Source: Competibacter_A sp003527885 (lineage in GTDB: Bacteria; Pseudomonadota; Gammaproteobacteria; Competibacterales; Competibacteraceae). Taken from it: a stretch of 48,139 nt of DNA. Below, piece after piece: positions 29,829 to 39,364 of the stretch (positions are counted from its first letter, which is position 1; each line of letters begins with the position of its first letter). The notes below the pieces were generated by a model. It made no database searches, was not told the origin of the DNA, and worked only from the letters and a program-made list of their open reading frames with translations. Position numbers and translations under genes: made by a program. Where the stretch lies: positions 1-48,139 of the forward strand of contig DAORPQ010000015.1 of the NCBI GenBank assembly GCA_035442025.1, read 5' to 3'.

Positions 29829-30824
29829 CTAGCGGCGTTGTTTGAGGTTTATTTTCTCGGCGTAAGCGAACAAGGCGGGAATGCCGCCCGTATGCCAAAA
29901 CAGCACCTTGGCTTTTTTATCGATAGCGCCAGTACGTATCAAATCGATCAAGCCACCCATTGCCCGTCCGGTGTAAACGGGGTCCAACAAGATGCCTTCC
30001 GCTTGCGCGACCAAAGACAACGCTTCGTTTTCCACGTCGCCCACGATGCCGTAGCCCTCGCCCACATAACCGGAATTCAAAATCAAGTCTTGTTCGATAA
30101 AATCGTCGCTTAAACCGATCTTAGCGGCAGTACGATTGGCAAGAGCGACGATATGTTGGCTGAGTGGTATTCCCTCTGTTTCATCCTTGTCGATATCAAT
30201 ACCGATCAACTGAAAATTCTTATTCAGTAATTTCTTCCCGACCATGAGACCCGCTTGGGTTCCTCCAGAACTCGATGCGAACACGATATGGGAAAATGGT
30301 TCGCTTTTGGCTTGTGGCTCCAGTTCTTCCAAAGCAGCGACAAATGCGATAGCACCCAGTTCGTTAGATCCTCCATACGGCACGATATAAGGTTTTTTTC
30401 CCGACGCTTTCAATCGGTCGGCGATTTGCGGGATATCTTCACCTTTACGGCGGTTTCCCGCCCAATGAACGTGACAGCCTAACAGTTTATCCAGCAGCAG
30501 GTTGCCTTGGGGCTGATCGGGCTCCTCACCGCCTAGAACCAAGTGGCATTCCACACCCGAATAAGCGGCGGCGGCGGCCGTCTGCCGACAGTGATTGGAT
30601 TGCGACGCTCCCGCCGTAATCACGGCGTCGCAGCCTTGGGCTAGGGCATCCCCAAAAAGATATTCGAGTTTTCTGGTTTTGTTGCCTCCCAACGCAAGTC
30701 CCGACAGGTCATCGCGCTTCATAAAGAGTTGCGGGCCGCCGAGAAGCTTGCCGAGGCGAGCTAGCTCGACGAGCGGCGTCGGAAAGAAGCCAAGGGATTT
30801 TTTGGGTAAGTTGCTAATATTCAT
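29829..30824 (-). CDS. dcyD: D-cysteine desulfhydrase / ACC-deaminase family PLP enzyme
   Basis: A 331-residue PLP-dependent lyase of the fold-type II family that includes D-cysteine desulfhydrase (D-cysteine to pyruvate, sulfide and ammonia) and ACC deaminase. The PLP lysine is K49 in ALGGNKTRKLEY. ASQSNHCRQTAAAAA is the substrate/cofactor loop, and ASSSGGTQAGL binds the PLP phosphate. D-cysteine desulfhydrase is the more likely activity, but the pair is hard to separate by eye. Base composition is visibly lower in GC than in the neighbouring genes. It follows a decayed antitoxin fragment, so recent acquisition is likely. ATG 30824 has AAGG upstream. It is convergent with the epimerase-like gene. 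Confidence 0.8.
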   Translation of the reverse strand: MNISNLPKKSLGFFPTPLVELARLGKLLGGPQLFMKRDDLSGLALGGNKTRKLEYLFGDALAQGCDAVITAGASQSNHCRQTAAAAAYSGVECHLVLGGEEPDQPQGNLLLDKLLGCHVHWAGNRRKGEDIPQIADRLKASGKKPYIVPYGGSNELGAIAFVAALEELEPQAKSEPFSHIVFASSSGGTQAGLMVGKKLLNKNFQLIGIDIDKDETEGIPLSQHIVALANRTAAKIGLSDDFIEQDLILNSGYVGEGYGIVGDVENEALSLVAQAEGILLDPVYTGRAMGGLIDLIRTGAIDKKAKVLFWHTGGIPALFAYAEKINLKQRR

Positions 30825-30864
30825 TTGAATAGAACCTTCTCGCGCGGTTTGCGGTTTAAAAATG

Positions 30865-30973
30865 TCAAGGCGTTATCCGAACCCGTAACCTCTCACCAAT
30901 CACCCGTCTCAAGGCGCCCTCCAATCGGTTCCGCTGAATGACCTGTTTCAAGGCTTCATTGAGAAGGGTCTGA
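30865..30973 (-). pseudogene. 3' remnant of a ribbon-helix-helix (BrnA-like) antitoxin gene
   Basis: Directly behind the uvrA stop, on the same strand but in another frame, 36 codons read SGSQTLLNEALKQVIQRNRL, then EGALRRVIGERLR and a TGA stop. This matches the remembered C-terminal helix pattern of BrnA/CopG-type antitoxins (GxYQTLINEALREYI ... LEETLRRVIREEL). No start codon, N-terminal RHH strand or toxin gene remains. It is probably a scar of a toxin-antitoxin module, left where the low-GC desulfhydrase gene was inserted or the module was deleted. Confidence 0.45.
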
Positions 30974-33799
30974 CTACCGCTCCAACACCGGCCCCAGAAA
31001 TCGTCCGGTATGACTTTCCGCATGACAGGCAATCTCTTCGGGCGTGCCCACCGCGACCACCTCCCCGCCGCCGCCGCCGCCTTCCGGCCCCAGGTCGATG
31101 ATCCAATCGGCGGTTTTGATCACGTCCAGATTGTGCTCAATGACGACGATGGTATTCCCCCGATCCCGCAACTCGTGCAGCACTTTCAACAGTTGCTCGA
31201 TGTCGTGGAAATGCAGCCCCGTGGTCGGTTCGTCCAGAATATACAGCGTCTGGCCGGTGTCGCGCTTGGACAGTTCGCGCGCCAGCTTCACCCGCTGCGC
31301 CTCGCCCCCGGACAGTGTGGTGGCGTTCTGGCCGAGCTTGAGGTAGCCCAAGCCCACGGCATCCAGCGTTTGCAGTTTGCGCGCCACCACCGGCACCGCC
31401 TGATAAAACGCCAGCGCATCCTCGACCGTCATCTCCAGCACCTCATGGATATTGCGGCCTTTATAGCGAATATCCAGCGTTTCCCGGTTGTAACGTTGAC
31501 CCTTGCACACATCGCACGGCACGTAAATATCGGGCAAAAAATGCATCGCCACCTGAATCACCCCGTCGCCCTGACAGGCTTCACAGCGTCCGCCCTTGAC
31601 GTTGAAACTGAAGCGGCCCGGTTGATAACCTCGTGAGCGCGATTCCGGCACGCCGGAAAATAACTCACGGATGGGCGTAAATAATCCGGTATACGTTGCC
31701 GGATTCGAGCGCGGGGTGCGGCCGATGGGGCTTTGGTCGATGTTCACCACTTTATCCAACCGCTCCAGCCCCAGCAGATCGCGGCACGGCGCGGGCGATT
31801 CGTTGGCGTTGTTCAAATCGCGGGCGGCGTAACGGTACAGGGTATCGTTGATGAGGGTGGACTTGCCGGAACCGGAGACGCCGGTGATGCAGGTCAGCAA
31901 CCCCAGCGGAATATCCACCGATAAATCTTTCAGATTGTTGCCGCTGGCTCCGACGATCCGCAGTTGTTTGGCGGGATTAACGGGCGTGCGCTGTTTCGGC
32001 AGTGCAATTTGCCGTTGACCGCCCAGATACGCGCCAGTCAGCGAGTCGGGATGGGCGATAATCTCGGCCGGGGTACCCTGCGCCACCACCCGCCCGCCGT
32101 GCACACCCGCGCCCGGCCCCATGTCCACCACCTGATCGGCGGTGCGGATGGCGTCCTCGTCGTGCTCGACCACGATCACCGTGTTACCGAGATCGCGCAG
32201 CCGCAGCAGGCTGGCCAGCAGCCGGGCATTGTCGCGCTGGTGCAGGCCGATGGACGGCTCGTCCAGCACGTACATCACCCCGACCAGCCCCGCGCCGATT
32301 TGCGAAGCCAGCCGGATGCGCTGGGCCTCACCGCCGGACAAGGTGTCGGCGCTGCGCTCCAGCGTCAGGTAATCCAGTCCGACATTGACCAGAAAATTCA
32401 GCCGTTCGCCGATTTCCTTGACAATCTTGACCGCGATTTCGCCGCGGCGGCCCGGCAGGCTCAATTGCCCGAAAAAGTCGCGGGCCGCGCCGATGGGCAA
32501 GCCGACGATTTCCGGCACGCTGCGCCCGGCGACGAACACATGGCGGGCGGAGCGGGTGAGCCGTGCACCCTGGCAGGTCGGGCAGGGCCGACTGCTCAGA
32601 TATTTCGCCAGTTCGTCGCGTACCTGATTCGACTCGGTTTCCCGGTAGCGGCGCTGCATGTTGGGAATGACGCCCTCGAAGGCATGACGGCGGTGAGTGG
32701 TTTCCCCGCGACTGTTTTGATAATCGAAAGCGATGACCTCATGGCCGCTGCCGTGCAAAATCAGCGCGCGAATGCGTTCCGGCAGGTCCTGAAACGGCAT
32801 CTCCACATCAAACTGAAAATGCCGCGCCAGCGACTTGATGAGCTGGAAATAGTAGAAATTCTCCCGATCCCAACCGCGCACCGCGCCGCGCGCCAAGCTC
32901 AGATGCGGATGCGCGACCACCCGCTCCGGGTCGAAAAACTGCTTGACCCCCAAGCCGTCGCACTCCGAACAGGCCCCGACCGGATTGTTGAAGGAGAACA
33001 GCCGCGGTTCCAGTTCGCTCAGGCTGTAGCCGCACACCGGGCAGGCGAAGCCGGCGGAAAACAGCCACTCGTCTCGTTCCGACTCGTCCAGAAACGCCAC
33101 CCGCGCGATGCCGTCGGCCAGTTTCAACGCGGTCTCGAACGATTCCGCCAACCGTAACCCCAGGTCATCGCGCACCTTGAAGCGATCCACCACCACCTCG
33201 ATGGTGTGCTTGCGGCGCAAATCCAGCGGCGGCGGGCTATCCAACTCGACCACTTCGCCGTCGATGCGGGCGCGCACGAAACCCTGAGCCTGTAACTCTT
33301 GGAGCAGCTTGACATGCTCGCCCTTGCGTTCCTTGACCACCGGAGCCAGCAGCATCAACCGGGTTTCCTCCGGCAACGCCAGCACCTGATCGACCATCTG
33401 GCCGACGGTCTGCGCGTCCAGGTCGATGCCGTGATCCGGGCAACGCGGAATCCCGGCCCGCGCGTACAGCAGCCGCAGATAGTCGTAAATCTCGGTGATG
33501 GTGCCGACCGTGGAACGGGGATTGTGCGAGGTCGATTTCTGTTCGATGGAAATGGCCGGCGACAACCCCTCGATGTGATCGACATCCGGTTTTTCCATCA
33601 GCGACAGAAATTGCCGGGCGTAGGCCGACAGCGATTCGACATAGCGGCGCTGGCCTTCGGCATAGAGCGTATCGAAGGCCAGCGAGGATTTACCGGAACC
33701 GGACAGGCCGGTAATGACGATCAGCCGGTCGCGCGGCAGGTCGAGGTCGATGTTTTGCAGATTGTGGGTGCGAGCGCCGCGGATCTTGATGGTGTCCAT
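30974..33799 (-). CDS. uvrA: UvrABC excinuclease subunit A
   Basis: A 941-residue DNA damage-recognition ATPase of nucleotide excision repair, acting as a dimer with UvrB. Both ABC cassettes are complete. Walker A is GLSGSGKSSLAFDTLY in the first and GVSGSGKSTLI in the second; signature motifs are LSGGEAQRIRL and LSGGEAQRVKL. Zinc-binding cysteine pairs appear as CPVCGYSL, CSECDGLG and CEACQGDGV. The start is ATG 33799, giving the canonical MDTIKIRGARTHNLQNI. The open frame to 33973 was rejected because it would cross the divergent MFS gene. No clear LexA box was seen in the 70-base divergent gap, so SOS control is uncertain. The uvrA–MFS–ssb arrangement is common in gammaproteobacteria. Confidence 0.97.
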   Translation of the reverse strand: MDTIKIRGARTHNLQNIDLDLPRDRLIVITGLSGSGKSSLAFDTLYAEGQRRYVESLSAYARQFLSLMEKPDVDHIEGLSPAISIEQKSTSHNPRSTVGTITEIYDYLRLLYARAGIPRCPDHGIDLDAQTVGQMVDQVLALPEETRLMLLAPVVKERKGEHVKLLQELQAQGFVRARIDGEVVELDSPPPLDLRRKHTIEVVVDRFKVRDDLGLRLAESFETALKLADGIARVAFLDESERDEWLFSAGFACPVCGYSLSELEPRLFSFNNPVGACSECDGLGVKQFFDPERVVAHPHLSLARGAVRGWDRENFYYFQLIKSLARHFQFDVEMPFQDLPERIRALILHGSGHEVIAFDYQNSRGETTHRRHAFEGVIPNMQRRYRETESNQVRDELAKYLSSRPCPTCQGARLTRSARHVFVAGRSVPEIVGLPIGAARDFFGQLSLPGRRGEIAVKIVKEIGERLNFLVNVGLDYLTLERSADTLSGGEAQRIRLASQIGAGLVGVMYVLDEPSIGLHQRDNARLLASLLRLRDLGNTVIVVEHDEDAIRTADQVVDMGPGAGVHGGRVVAQGTPAEIIAHPDSLTGAYLGGQRQIALPKQRTPVNPAKQLRIVGASGNNLKDLSVDIPLGLLTCITGVSGSGKSTLINDTLYRYAARDLNNANESPAPCRDLLGLERLDKVVNIDQSPIGRTPRSNPATYTGLFTPIRELFSGVPESRSRGYQPGRFSFNVKGGRCEACQGDGVIQVAMHFLPDIYVPCDVCKGQRYNRETLDIRYKGRNIHEVLEMTVEDALAFYQAVPVVARKLQTLDAVGLGYLKLGQNATTLSGGEAQRVKLARELSKRDTGQTLYILDEPTTGLHFHDIEQLLKVLHELRDRGNTIVVIEHNLDVIKTADWIIDLGPEGGGGGGEVVAVGTPEEIACHAESHTGRFLGPVLER

Positions 33800-33869
33800 G
33801 CACGAGGAAGCCGGAGGTAGAGTAGTATTGCGGTTTTGATCGAGCGCAACTGATGGGACTTGGAACGGA

Positions 33870-35255
33870 ATGAAGGCGGCGAGTTTAACACTTGAGCGCA
33901 TGACCGCCGACGAACGCCGGGCGGCATTTTGGTTGGCGGGCGTGTTTTCGCTGCGGATGTTGGGTCTGTTCATGATTTTGCCCGTGTTCGCCCTCTATGC
34001 CGAACATTTGCGCGGCAACACGCCAACGCTGGCGGGACTGGCGATCGGTATTTACGGCTTCAGCCAGGCGCTGTTTCAGATTCCCTTCGGCTTCTTGTCC
34101 GACCGCTACGGCCGCAAGCGGATGATCTATCTCGGCCTGCTGATCTTCGCCGCCGGCAGCGTGGTGGCGGCGTTGGCCGATTCGATGTACGGGGTGATTC
34201 TGGGGCGAGCCTTGCAAGGCGGTGGCGCGGTATCGGCGGCGGTGATGGCGCTCGCCGCAGACCTCACCCGCGAGCAACACCGGATCAAGGTGATGGCGGT
34301 GATCGGCGTCACCATCGGCGTCTCGTTCGCCACTTCGATGATCTTGGGGCCGGTGTTGAACGGCTGGGTCGGCGTGCCGGGCATTTTCTGGCTGACCGGC
34401 CTGCTGGCGCTGCTCAGCATCGCCGTGGTGCGGTTTCGGGTGCCCGATCCGCTGGCCAGCCGGGTCCACCGCGACGCCGAGCCGGTGGCTTCCCAGTTCG
34501 GTCGGGTGCTGCTCGACGGTCAGCTATTGCGGCTGAATCTCGGCATTTTTACCTTGCACATGCTGCTGACCGCCACTTTCGTCGCGGTGCCGCTGGCCTT
34601 GCGCGACGCGGGCCTCGCCAGTGACCAGCACTGGAAAATCTATCTACCGGTGCTTTTGTTCTCGATGGCGGTCATGGTGCCGTTCATCATCGTGGCGGAA
34701 AAGTATCGCCGGTTGAAACCGGTGTTCATCGGCGCGGTTTTGGCCTTGGCCCTGGCCGAGTTCGGGCTGTTGAACCTGCATGACACGGTGCTGGAACTGG
34801 CGCTGCTACTGCTGGTCTTCTTCTCCGCTTTCAATCTGCTGGAAGCCACCTTGCCGTCGCTGATCGCCAAGATGGCCCCGCCCGACGCCAAGGGTACGGC
34901 GATGGGCGTTTATTCCAGCAGCCAGTTCCTGGGCGCGTTCGCCGGCGGCGCGCTGGGCGGCTGGCTGCGTGGGCTGTTGGGGTTGAAAGGCGTGTTCGCC
35001 TTCACCACCGCCGGCGCGCTGGTTTGGCTGCTGGTGGCCTGGACCATGACGAACCCCCGCCCGCTCAGCAGCTATCTGCTCAAGGTCGGCGATCTTGACG
35101 AAACCGAAGCCCGAGGCTTAGCGCTCCGTTTGGGCGGGGTTCCGGGGGTGGCGGAAGCGGTGGTGGTCGCGGCGGAAGGGGTGGCTTATCTCAAGGTGGA
35201 CCGCCAAGCGCTGGACGAATCGGCCCTCAAGGCATTAGCGGCCGCCGAAAGCTGA
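33870..35255 (+). CDS. YajR-like MFS exporter with C-terminal ferredoxin-like domain
   Basis: A 461-residue major facilitator with about 12 membrane helices, presumed proton-driven exporter of unknown substrate. The MFS motif A is GFLSDRYGRKRMIYLG between helices 2 and 3; GRALQGGGAVSAAVMAL follows. After the last helix comes a soluble tail of about 65 residues (VGDLDETEARGLALRLGGVPGVAEAVVV...AYLKVD). It resembles the HMA/YAM-like domain on the C-terminus of E. coli YajR. ATG 33870 follows GGGACTTGGAACGG; an alternative ATG at 33900 has no ribosome site. It is divergent from uvrA and 98 bases upstream of ssb. Confidence 0.88.
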   Translation: MKAASLTLERMTADERRAAFWLAGVFSLRMLGLFMILPVFALYAEHLRGNTPTLAGLAIGIYGFSQALFQIPFGFLSDRYGRKRMIYLGLLIFAAGSVVAALADSMYGVILGRALQGGGAVSAAVMALAADLTREQHRIKVMAVIGVTIGVSFATSMILGPVLNGWVGVPGIFWLTGLLALLSIAVVRFRVPDPLASRVHRDAEPVASQFGRVLLDGQLLRLNLGIFTLHMLLTATFVAVPLALRDAGLASDQHWKIYLPVLLFSMAVMVPFIIVAEKYRRLKPVFIGAVLALALAEFGLLNLHDTVLELALLLLVFFSAFNLLEATLPSLIAKMAPPDAKGTAMGVYSSSQFLGAFAGGALGGWLRGLLGLKGVFAFTTAGALVWLLVAWTMTNPRPLSSYLLKVGDLDETEARGLALRLGGVPGVAEAVVVAAEGVAYLKVDRQALDESALKALAAAES

Positions 35256-35353
35256 GCGGCGAACTTCGAACCTACGTATCCGTTCCAACCTATGGCATGA
35301 TGCCGCTATCGATTACCCCATTAAGCGCACCCCGCAGCGAGGAGCACAGTGTC

Positions 35354-35851
35354 ATGGCCAGCGTCAATAAAGTCATCCTGATCGGCAATCTGGGCAAAGA
35401 CCCGGAGGTGCGCTACATGCCCAGCGGCGACGCGATCACGCACGTCAGCATCGCCACCACCGACACTTTCAAAGACCGCAACGGCGAAAAACAGGAACGC
35501 ACCGAATGGCATCGGGTGGTTTTCTTCGGGGCGCTGGCGAAAATTGCCGGCGAATACCTGAAAAAAGGCCGTTCGGTGTACGTCGAAGGCCGCATTCAAA
35601 CCCGCAAGTGGCAGGGTCAGGATGGCCAGGATCGCTACAGCACCGAAATCGTGGCCAATGAAATGCGGATGTTGGGCGGACGCGGCGATTCGGGCGGCAG
35701 CGCGCCGTTCGCGGCGGAAGGTGGAGAGCCAGAATTCACCACGGCCGCGCCGCACGCGCAGGGCCAAAGCACTCCAGCGGCCTCCCCCCGCGCTCCCGCG
35801 CCGCCCGCACCGAGGACCGATGACGGCTTCGACGACGACATCCCGTTTTGA
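35354..35851 (+). CDS. ssb: Single-stranded DNA-binding protein
   Basis: A 165-residue SSB that coats single-stranded DNA in replication and repair and recruits partners through its tail. The OB fold spans about 1-110 (MASVNKVILIGNLGKDPEVRY, TEWHRVVFFGALA, KGRSVYVEGRIQTRKW). An Ala/Pro-rich linker follows, and the acidic tip ends DDDIPF, the docking site for RecQ, PriA, Exo I and others. ATG 35354 has GAGGAG (35339-35344) nine bases upstream. It follows the MFS gene as in other gammaproteobacteria and is convergent with sohB. Confidence 0.97.
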   Translation: MASVNKVILIGNLGKDPEVRYMPSGDAITHVSIATTDTFKDRNGEKQERTEWHRVVFFGALAKIAGEYLKKGRSVYVEGRIQTRKWQGQDGQDRYSTEIVANEMRMLGGRGDSGGSAPFAAEGGEPEFTTAAPHAQGQSTPAASPRAPAPPAPRTDDGFDDDIPF

Positions 35852-35861
35852 GGGAACACGG

Positions 35862-35888
35862 AGCCGGACAATTCGCTGTCGTCCGGCT
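35862..35888. terminator. Hairpin between convergent ssb and sohB
   Basis: AGCCGGAC (35862-35869) and GTCCGGCT (35881-35888) form a perfect 8-bp stem with an 11-base loop in the 37-base gap between the two convergent genes. There is no T-run on either side, so it is a weak terminator candidate at best. Confidence 0.3.
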
Positions 35889-36869
35889 TCAGAACCGCCC
35901 GAGCGATTCGCTGGTGTGGGCCAGCAATCGCGCCAGCCAGGGTTTCTTTCCCGTGTAGGTGACTTCGTACAACTCCGCGTCGTCGCTGGTGGCCAGCAGA
36001 TAATCGTCGCTGGTGCGCAGCTCGTCCACCAACCGGCTATCCAGCGCGCGGGCGCCGAACCAATGCTCGCCGGTCGCCACCCGTTCCAGATCCACGCTCG
36101 GGCGATGGGTTCTGACGAAATCCTTGAATAGCTCGTGTGTATCCTCGATTTCTTCTTGAAACTTGTGCCGGCCTTGATCGGTGTTTTCACCGAAGATCGT
36201 GACCGTGCGCTTGAACTCCCCGGCCATGAACTGCTCGTAATCGACATCGTTTTTCTTGAGCAGCCGGTTGAAATTCGGCAGTTGGGCGATCACCCCGATC
36301 GAGCCGACCACGGCGAAGGGCGCGGCCAGGATGCGATCCGCCACGCAAGCCATCATGTAGCCGCCGCTGGCCGCCACCTTGTCCACCGCTGCCGTCAGCT
36401 TCACTTGGCGGTCGCGGAACCGCAGCAGTTGCGCCGCCGCCAGCCCGTAGCCGTGAACCAGGCCGCCGGCGCTCTCCAGCCGCAGCACCACCTCATCGTC
36501 CGGTTGGGCGACGGTCAGCACCGCCGTCACTTCCTCGCGCAACGAAGCCACCGCCGTCGCCCGGAGATCGCCGTGAAAACTCAACACGAACACCCGGCGG
36601 CGCTCGGTCTTGTCGTGCTGTTTCTCGCGCGCCTTCTGTTCTTTGCGGTACTGCTTGAGGGCTTTTTTCGGCAGCGTCGCGGTTCTGAGCGCGAGCGCCA
36701 TATTGTCGTAGGTCCCGTTAAGATGGCGGACATCCAGCCGGCCCCGACTTTCCGAGCGGCCTTCACCGTGCCGCGCCAACAGCACGATGCCCCCGACCAC
36801 CACCAGTACCGCCGCGACCAACGTCAAAGCCTTGGCCAGAAACATCCCGTACTCGCTGAGAAATTCCAT
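35889..36869 (-). CDS. sohB: SohB inner-membrane signal-peptide-peptidase-like protease
   Basis: A 326-residue serine protease of the S49 family, anchored by an N-terminal helix (ALTLVAAVLVVVGGIVLL, about 14-31), with the catalytic domain in the periplasm. The catalytic dyad is S168 (VAASGGYMMAC) and K220 (MAGEFKRT). GSIGVIAQLPNFNRLL between them is typical of the family. A charged stretch rich in K, E and R (about 70-92) precedes the domain, as in E. coli SohB. It is divergent from miaB, with a 123-base gap that must hold both promoters. Confidence 0.93.
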   Translation of the reverse strand: MEFLSEYGMFLAKALTLVAAVLVVVGGIVLLARHGEGRSESRGRLDVRHLNGTYDNMALALRTATLPKKALKQYRKEQKAREKQHDKTERRRVFVLSFHGDLRATAVASLREEVTAVLTVAQPDDEVVLRLESAGGLVHGYGLAAAQLLRFRDRQVKLTAAVDKVAASGGYMMACVADRILAAPFAVVGSIGVIAQLPNFNRLLKKNDVDYEQFMAGEFKRTVTIFGENTDQGRHKFQEEIEDTHELFKDFVRTHRPSVDLERVATGEHWFGARALDSRLVDELRTSDDYLLATSDDAELYEVTYTGKKPWLARLLAHTSESLGRF

Positions 36870-36992
36870 CGCGCGTTTTCAATCCCCGCAGATTGACGTT
36901 TTCACGGTCGCCGCCGTCGAGAAAACCGCTATCTGGCAGCTCCTCACCGGCGATGCTATAGTCTTCGCCCTGTTATTGTTCAATAATCCCTC

Positions 36993-38357
36993 ATGGCCCG
37001 CAAACTGTACATCAAAACCCACGGCTGCCAGATGAACGAATACGACTCCGCCAAGATGGCGGATGTCTTGCTCGAAGCCCACGGCCTGGAGCGCACCGAA
37101 GACCTCGCGCAAGCCGACGTGTTGCTGCTGAATACCTGTTCCATCCGGGAAAAAGCCCAGGAAAAGGTATTTTCGCTGCTCGGCGTCTGGAAGCGTTTGA
37201 AGGCCGAGCGACCGGAGCTGGTCATCGGCGTCGGCGGCTGCGTCGCCAGCCAGGAAGGCGCGCTGCTGCGCGAGCGGGCGCCCTGTGTCGATGTGGTGTT
37301 CGGCCCGCAAACCCTGCACCGCTTGCCGGAGATGCTGGCGGCGGTCTGGACCGAGCGCCGGCCCGTGGTCGATGTCTCCTTCCCGGAAATCGAAAAATTC
37401 GACCGGCTGCCGGCGCCGCGCGCCGAAGGACCGACCGCCTTCGTCTCGATCATGGAAGGATGCAGCAAATATTGCACGTTTTGCGTGGTGCCTTACACCC
37501 GCGGCGAGGAAGTCAGCCGCCCGTTCGAGGACGTGCTGGCCGAAGCTGGCGCGCTGGCCCGCCAGGGCGTGCGCGAAATCAACTTGCTCGGCCAGAACGT
37601 CAACGCCTATCGCGGGCCGACCGCCGATGGCGAAACCGCCGATCTGGCGTTGCTGATCGAACATGTCGCCGCCGTACCCGGCATCGAGCGCATCCGCTAC
37701 ACCACCTCGCATCCCGTCGAATTCTCCGACCGGCTGATCGAGGTCTACGCCCGCGTGCCGCAACTGGTCAGCTATCTGCACCTGCCGGTGCAAAGCGGCT
37801 CCGACCGCATTCTGGCGCTGATGAAGCGCGGCCACACCGCGCTCGAATACAAAGCCAAGATCCGCAAATTGCGCGCGGTTCGGCCCGATCTCAGCCTGTC
37901 CTCGGATTTCATCGTCGGCTTTCCCGGTGAAACCGACCGGGATTTCGAAGCGACGCTGGCGTTGATCGAAGACGTCGGCTTCGATCACAGTTTCAGTTTC
38001 CTCTACAGCGCCCGCCCCGGCACGCCCGCCGCCAACCTGCCCGACCCCACGCCGCTGGCGGTGAAGAAAGAGCGGCTGGCCCGCTTGCAGGCCCGCATCG
38101 AACAGAACGGACAAGAGATCAGCCGCCGGATGGTCGGCGGCGTACAGCGCGTACTGGTCGACAAACCCTCACGCAAGGACGGCCGCCAACTGTCCGGCCG
38201 CACCGAAAACAACCGGGCGGTCAACTTCGACGGCCCCGGCGGGCTGATCGGCCATTTCGCCGAGGTCGCCATCACCGAAGCCTTGCCCAATTCCTTGCGC
38301 GGCCGGTTGCTGGCCTGCCCCGAATTGCCGGCCGCCGCCCTGAAGCAAGCCAGTTGA
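36993..38357 (+). CDS. miaB: tRNA-2-methylthio-N6-dimethylallyladenosine synthase
   Basis: A 454-residue radical-SAM methylthiotransferase that adds the 2-methylthio group to i6A37 of tRNAs reading UNN codons. The N-terminal UPF0004 domain binds the auxiliary 4Fe-4S cluster through C12, C49 and C83. The radical-SAM cluster is C157, C161 and C164 (CSKYCTFC). A TRAM RNA-binding domain closes the chain (QRVLVDKPSRKDG...). ATG 36993 gives the canonical start MARKLYIKTHGCQMNEYDS; the ribosome site is weak. It is the first gene of a tightly packed run: its stop overlaps the start of the PhoH-like gene by four bases (ATGA). Confidence 0.96.
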   Translation: MARKLYIKTHGCQMNEYDSAKMADVLLEAHGLERTEDLAQADVLLLNTCSIREKAQEKVFSLLGVWKRLKAERPELVIGVGGCVASQEGALLRERAPCVDVVFGPQTLHRLPEMLAAVWTERRPVVDVSFPEIEKFDRLPAPRAEGPTAFVSIMEGCSKYCTFCVVPYTRGEEVSRPFEDVLAEAGALARQGVREINLLGQNVNAYRGPTADGETADLALLIEHVAAVPGIERIRYTTSHPVEFSDRLIEVYARVPQLVSYLHLPVQSGSDRILALMKRGHTALEYKAKIRKLRAVRPDLSLSSDFIVGFPGETDRDFEATLALIEDVGFDHSFSFLYSARPGTPAANLPDPTPLAVKKERLARLQARIEQNGQEISRRMVGGVQRVLVDKPSRKDGRQLSGRTENNRAVNFDGPGGLIGHFAEVAITEALPNSLRGRLLACPELPAAALKQAS

Positions 38358-39364
38358 TGAGCGCGCCCGTCGCCCCTGTCCCGATCCCGAACGCCGCCCC
38401 CAAATTCCAGGATTTACTGCTGGAACCCGCCGACAACGAGCGTTTGGCCCGGCTGTGCGGCCAACTGGACGAACATCTGCGTCAGATCGAGCGCCGGTTG
38501 GGGGTGGAGATCAACAATCGCGGCCACCAGTTCCGGGTGGTCGGCGAACCCCGGACGGTCGCGGTCGCGGTCGCGGTGCTGGAAGCCTTGTATCGCGCCA
38601 CGCGGGACGAAACGCTGACGCCGGCGCAAGTTCACCTGTTCCTACAGGAAGCCGGCGCCGACGGCTTGGCCGAGAGTGCGGACGCGGAAACGGACGAGGT
38701 CATCATCCGCACCCGGCGCGGCCTGATTCGCGGGCGCGGCCCCAACCAGCAGCGCTACCTGTGGAACATCCAGCACCACGACCTCAACTTTGGCGTCGGC
38801 CCCGCCGGCACCGGCAAAACCTATCTGGCGGTCGCCTGCGCCGTGGACGCGCTGGAGAGCAACGCGACCCGGCGGCTGGTGCTGGTGCGGCCGGCGGTGG
38901 AAGCCGGCGAGCGGTTGGGTTTCCTGCCCGGCGACATGGCCCAGAAAATCGACCCTTACCTGAGACCGCTTTACGACGCCTTATATGAAATGCTGGGCTT
39001 CGAGCGGGTCGCCAAGCTGATCGAACGCAACGTGATCGAGGTCGCGCCGCTGGCTTTCATGCGCGGCCGGACCCTCAACGATTCCTTCATCATCCTCGAC
39101 GAGGCCCAGAACACCACGGTGGAGCAGATGAAAATGTTTCTGACCCGGATCGGCTTCGGCTCGACGGCGGTGGTCACCGGCGACGTGACCCAGGTGGACT
39201 TGCCGCGCAACGTCCAGTCCGGCCTGCGCCAGGTGTTGCAGGTTCTCAAGGAGGTGGAAGGGATCAGCACGACGCTCTTCAACGCCCGCGACGTGGTGCG
39301 ACACCCGTTGGTGCAGCGCATAGTCGGCGCCTACGCCCGCTACGAACAGGACCACCCCACATGA
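38354..39364 (+). CDS. ybeZ: PhoH-like ATPase YbeZ
   Basis: A 336-residue PhoH-family P-loop ATPase that works with the YbeY endoribonuclease in RNA metabolism. An N-terminal region of about 110 residues resembles an RNA-binding domain (LGVEINNRGHQFRVVGE). Then come Walker A GPAGTGKTYLAVA and Walker B FIILDEAQNTT. It overlaps miaB upstream and ybeY downstream by four bases each, so translation is probably coupled. Confidence 0.95.
   Translation: MMSAPVAPVPIPNAAPKFQDLLLEPADNERLARLCGQLDEHLRQIERRLGVEINNRGHQFRVVGEPRTVAVAVAVLEALYRATRDETLTPAQVHLFLQEAGADGLAESADAETDEVIIRTRRGLIRGRGPNQQRYLWNIQHHDLNFGVGPAGTGKTYLAVACAVDALESNATRRLVLVRPAVEAGERLGFLPGDMAQKIDPYLRPLYDALYEMLGFERVAKLIERNVIEVAPLAFMRGRTLNDSFIILDEAQNTTVEQMKMFLTRIGFGSTAVVTGDVTQVDLPRNVQSGLRQVLQVLKEVEGISTTLFNARDVVRHPLVQRIVGAYARYEQDHPT

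Noticed and set aside
33800..33973. N-terminal extension of UvrA
   Set aside because: UvrA starts canonically with MDTIKIRGARTHNLQ at 33799; the extension crosses the divergent MFS start.
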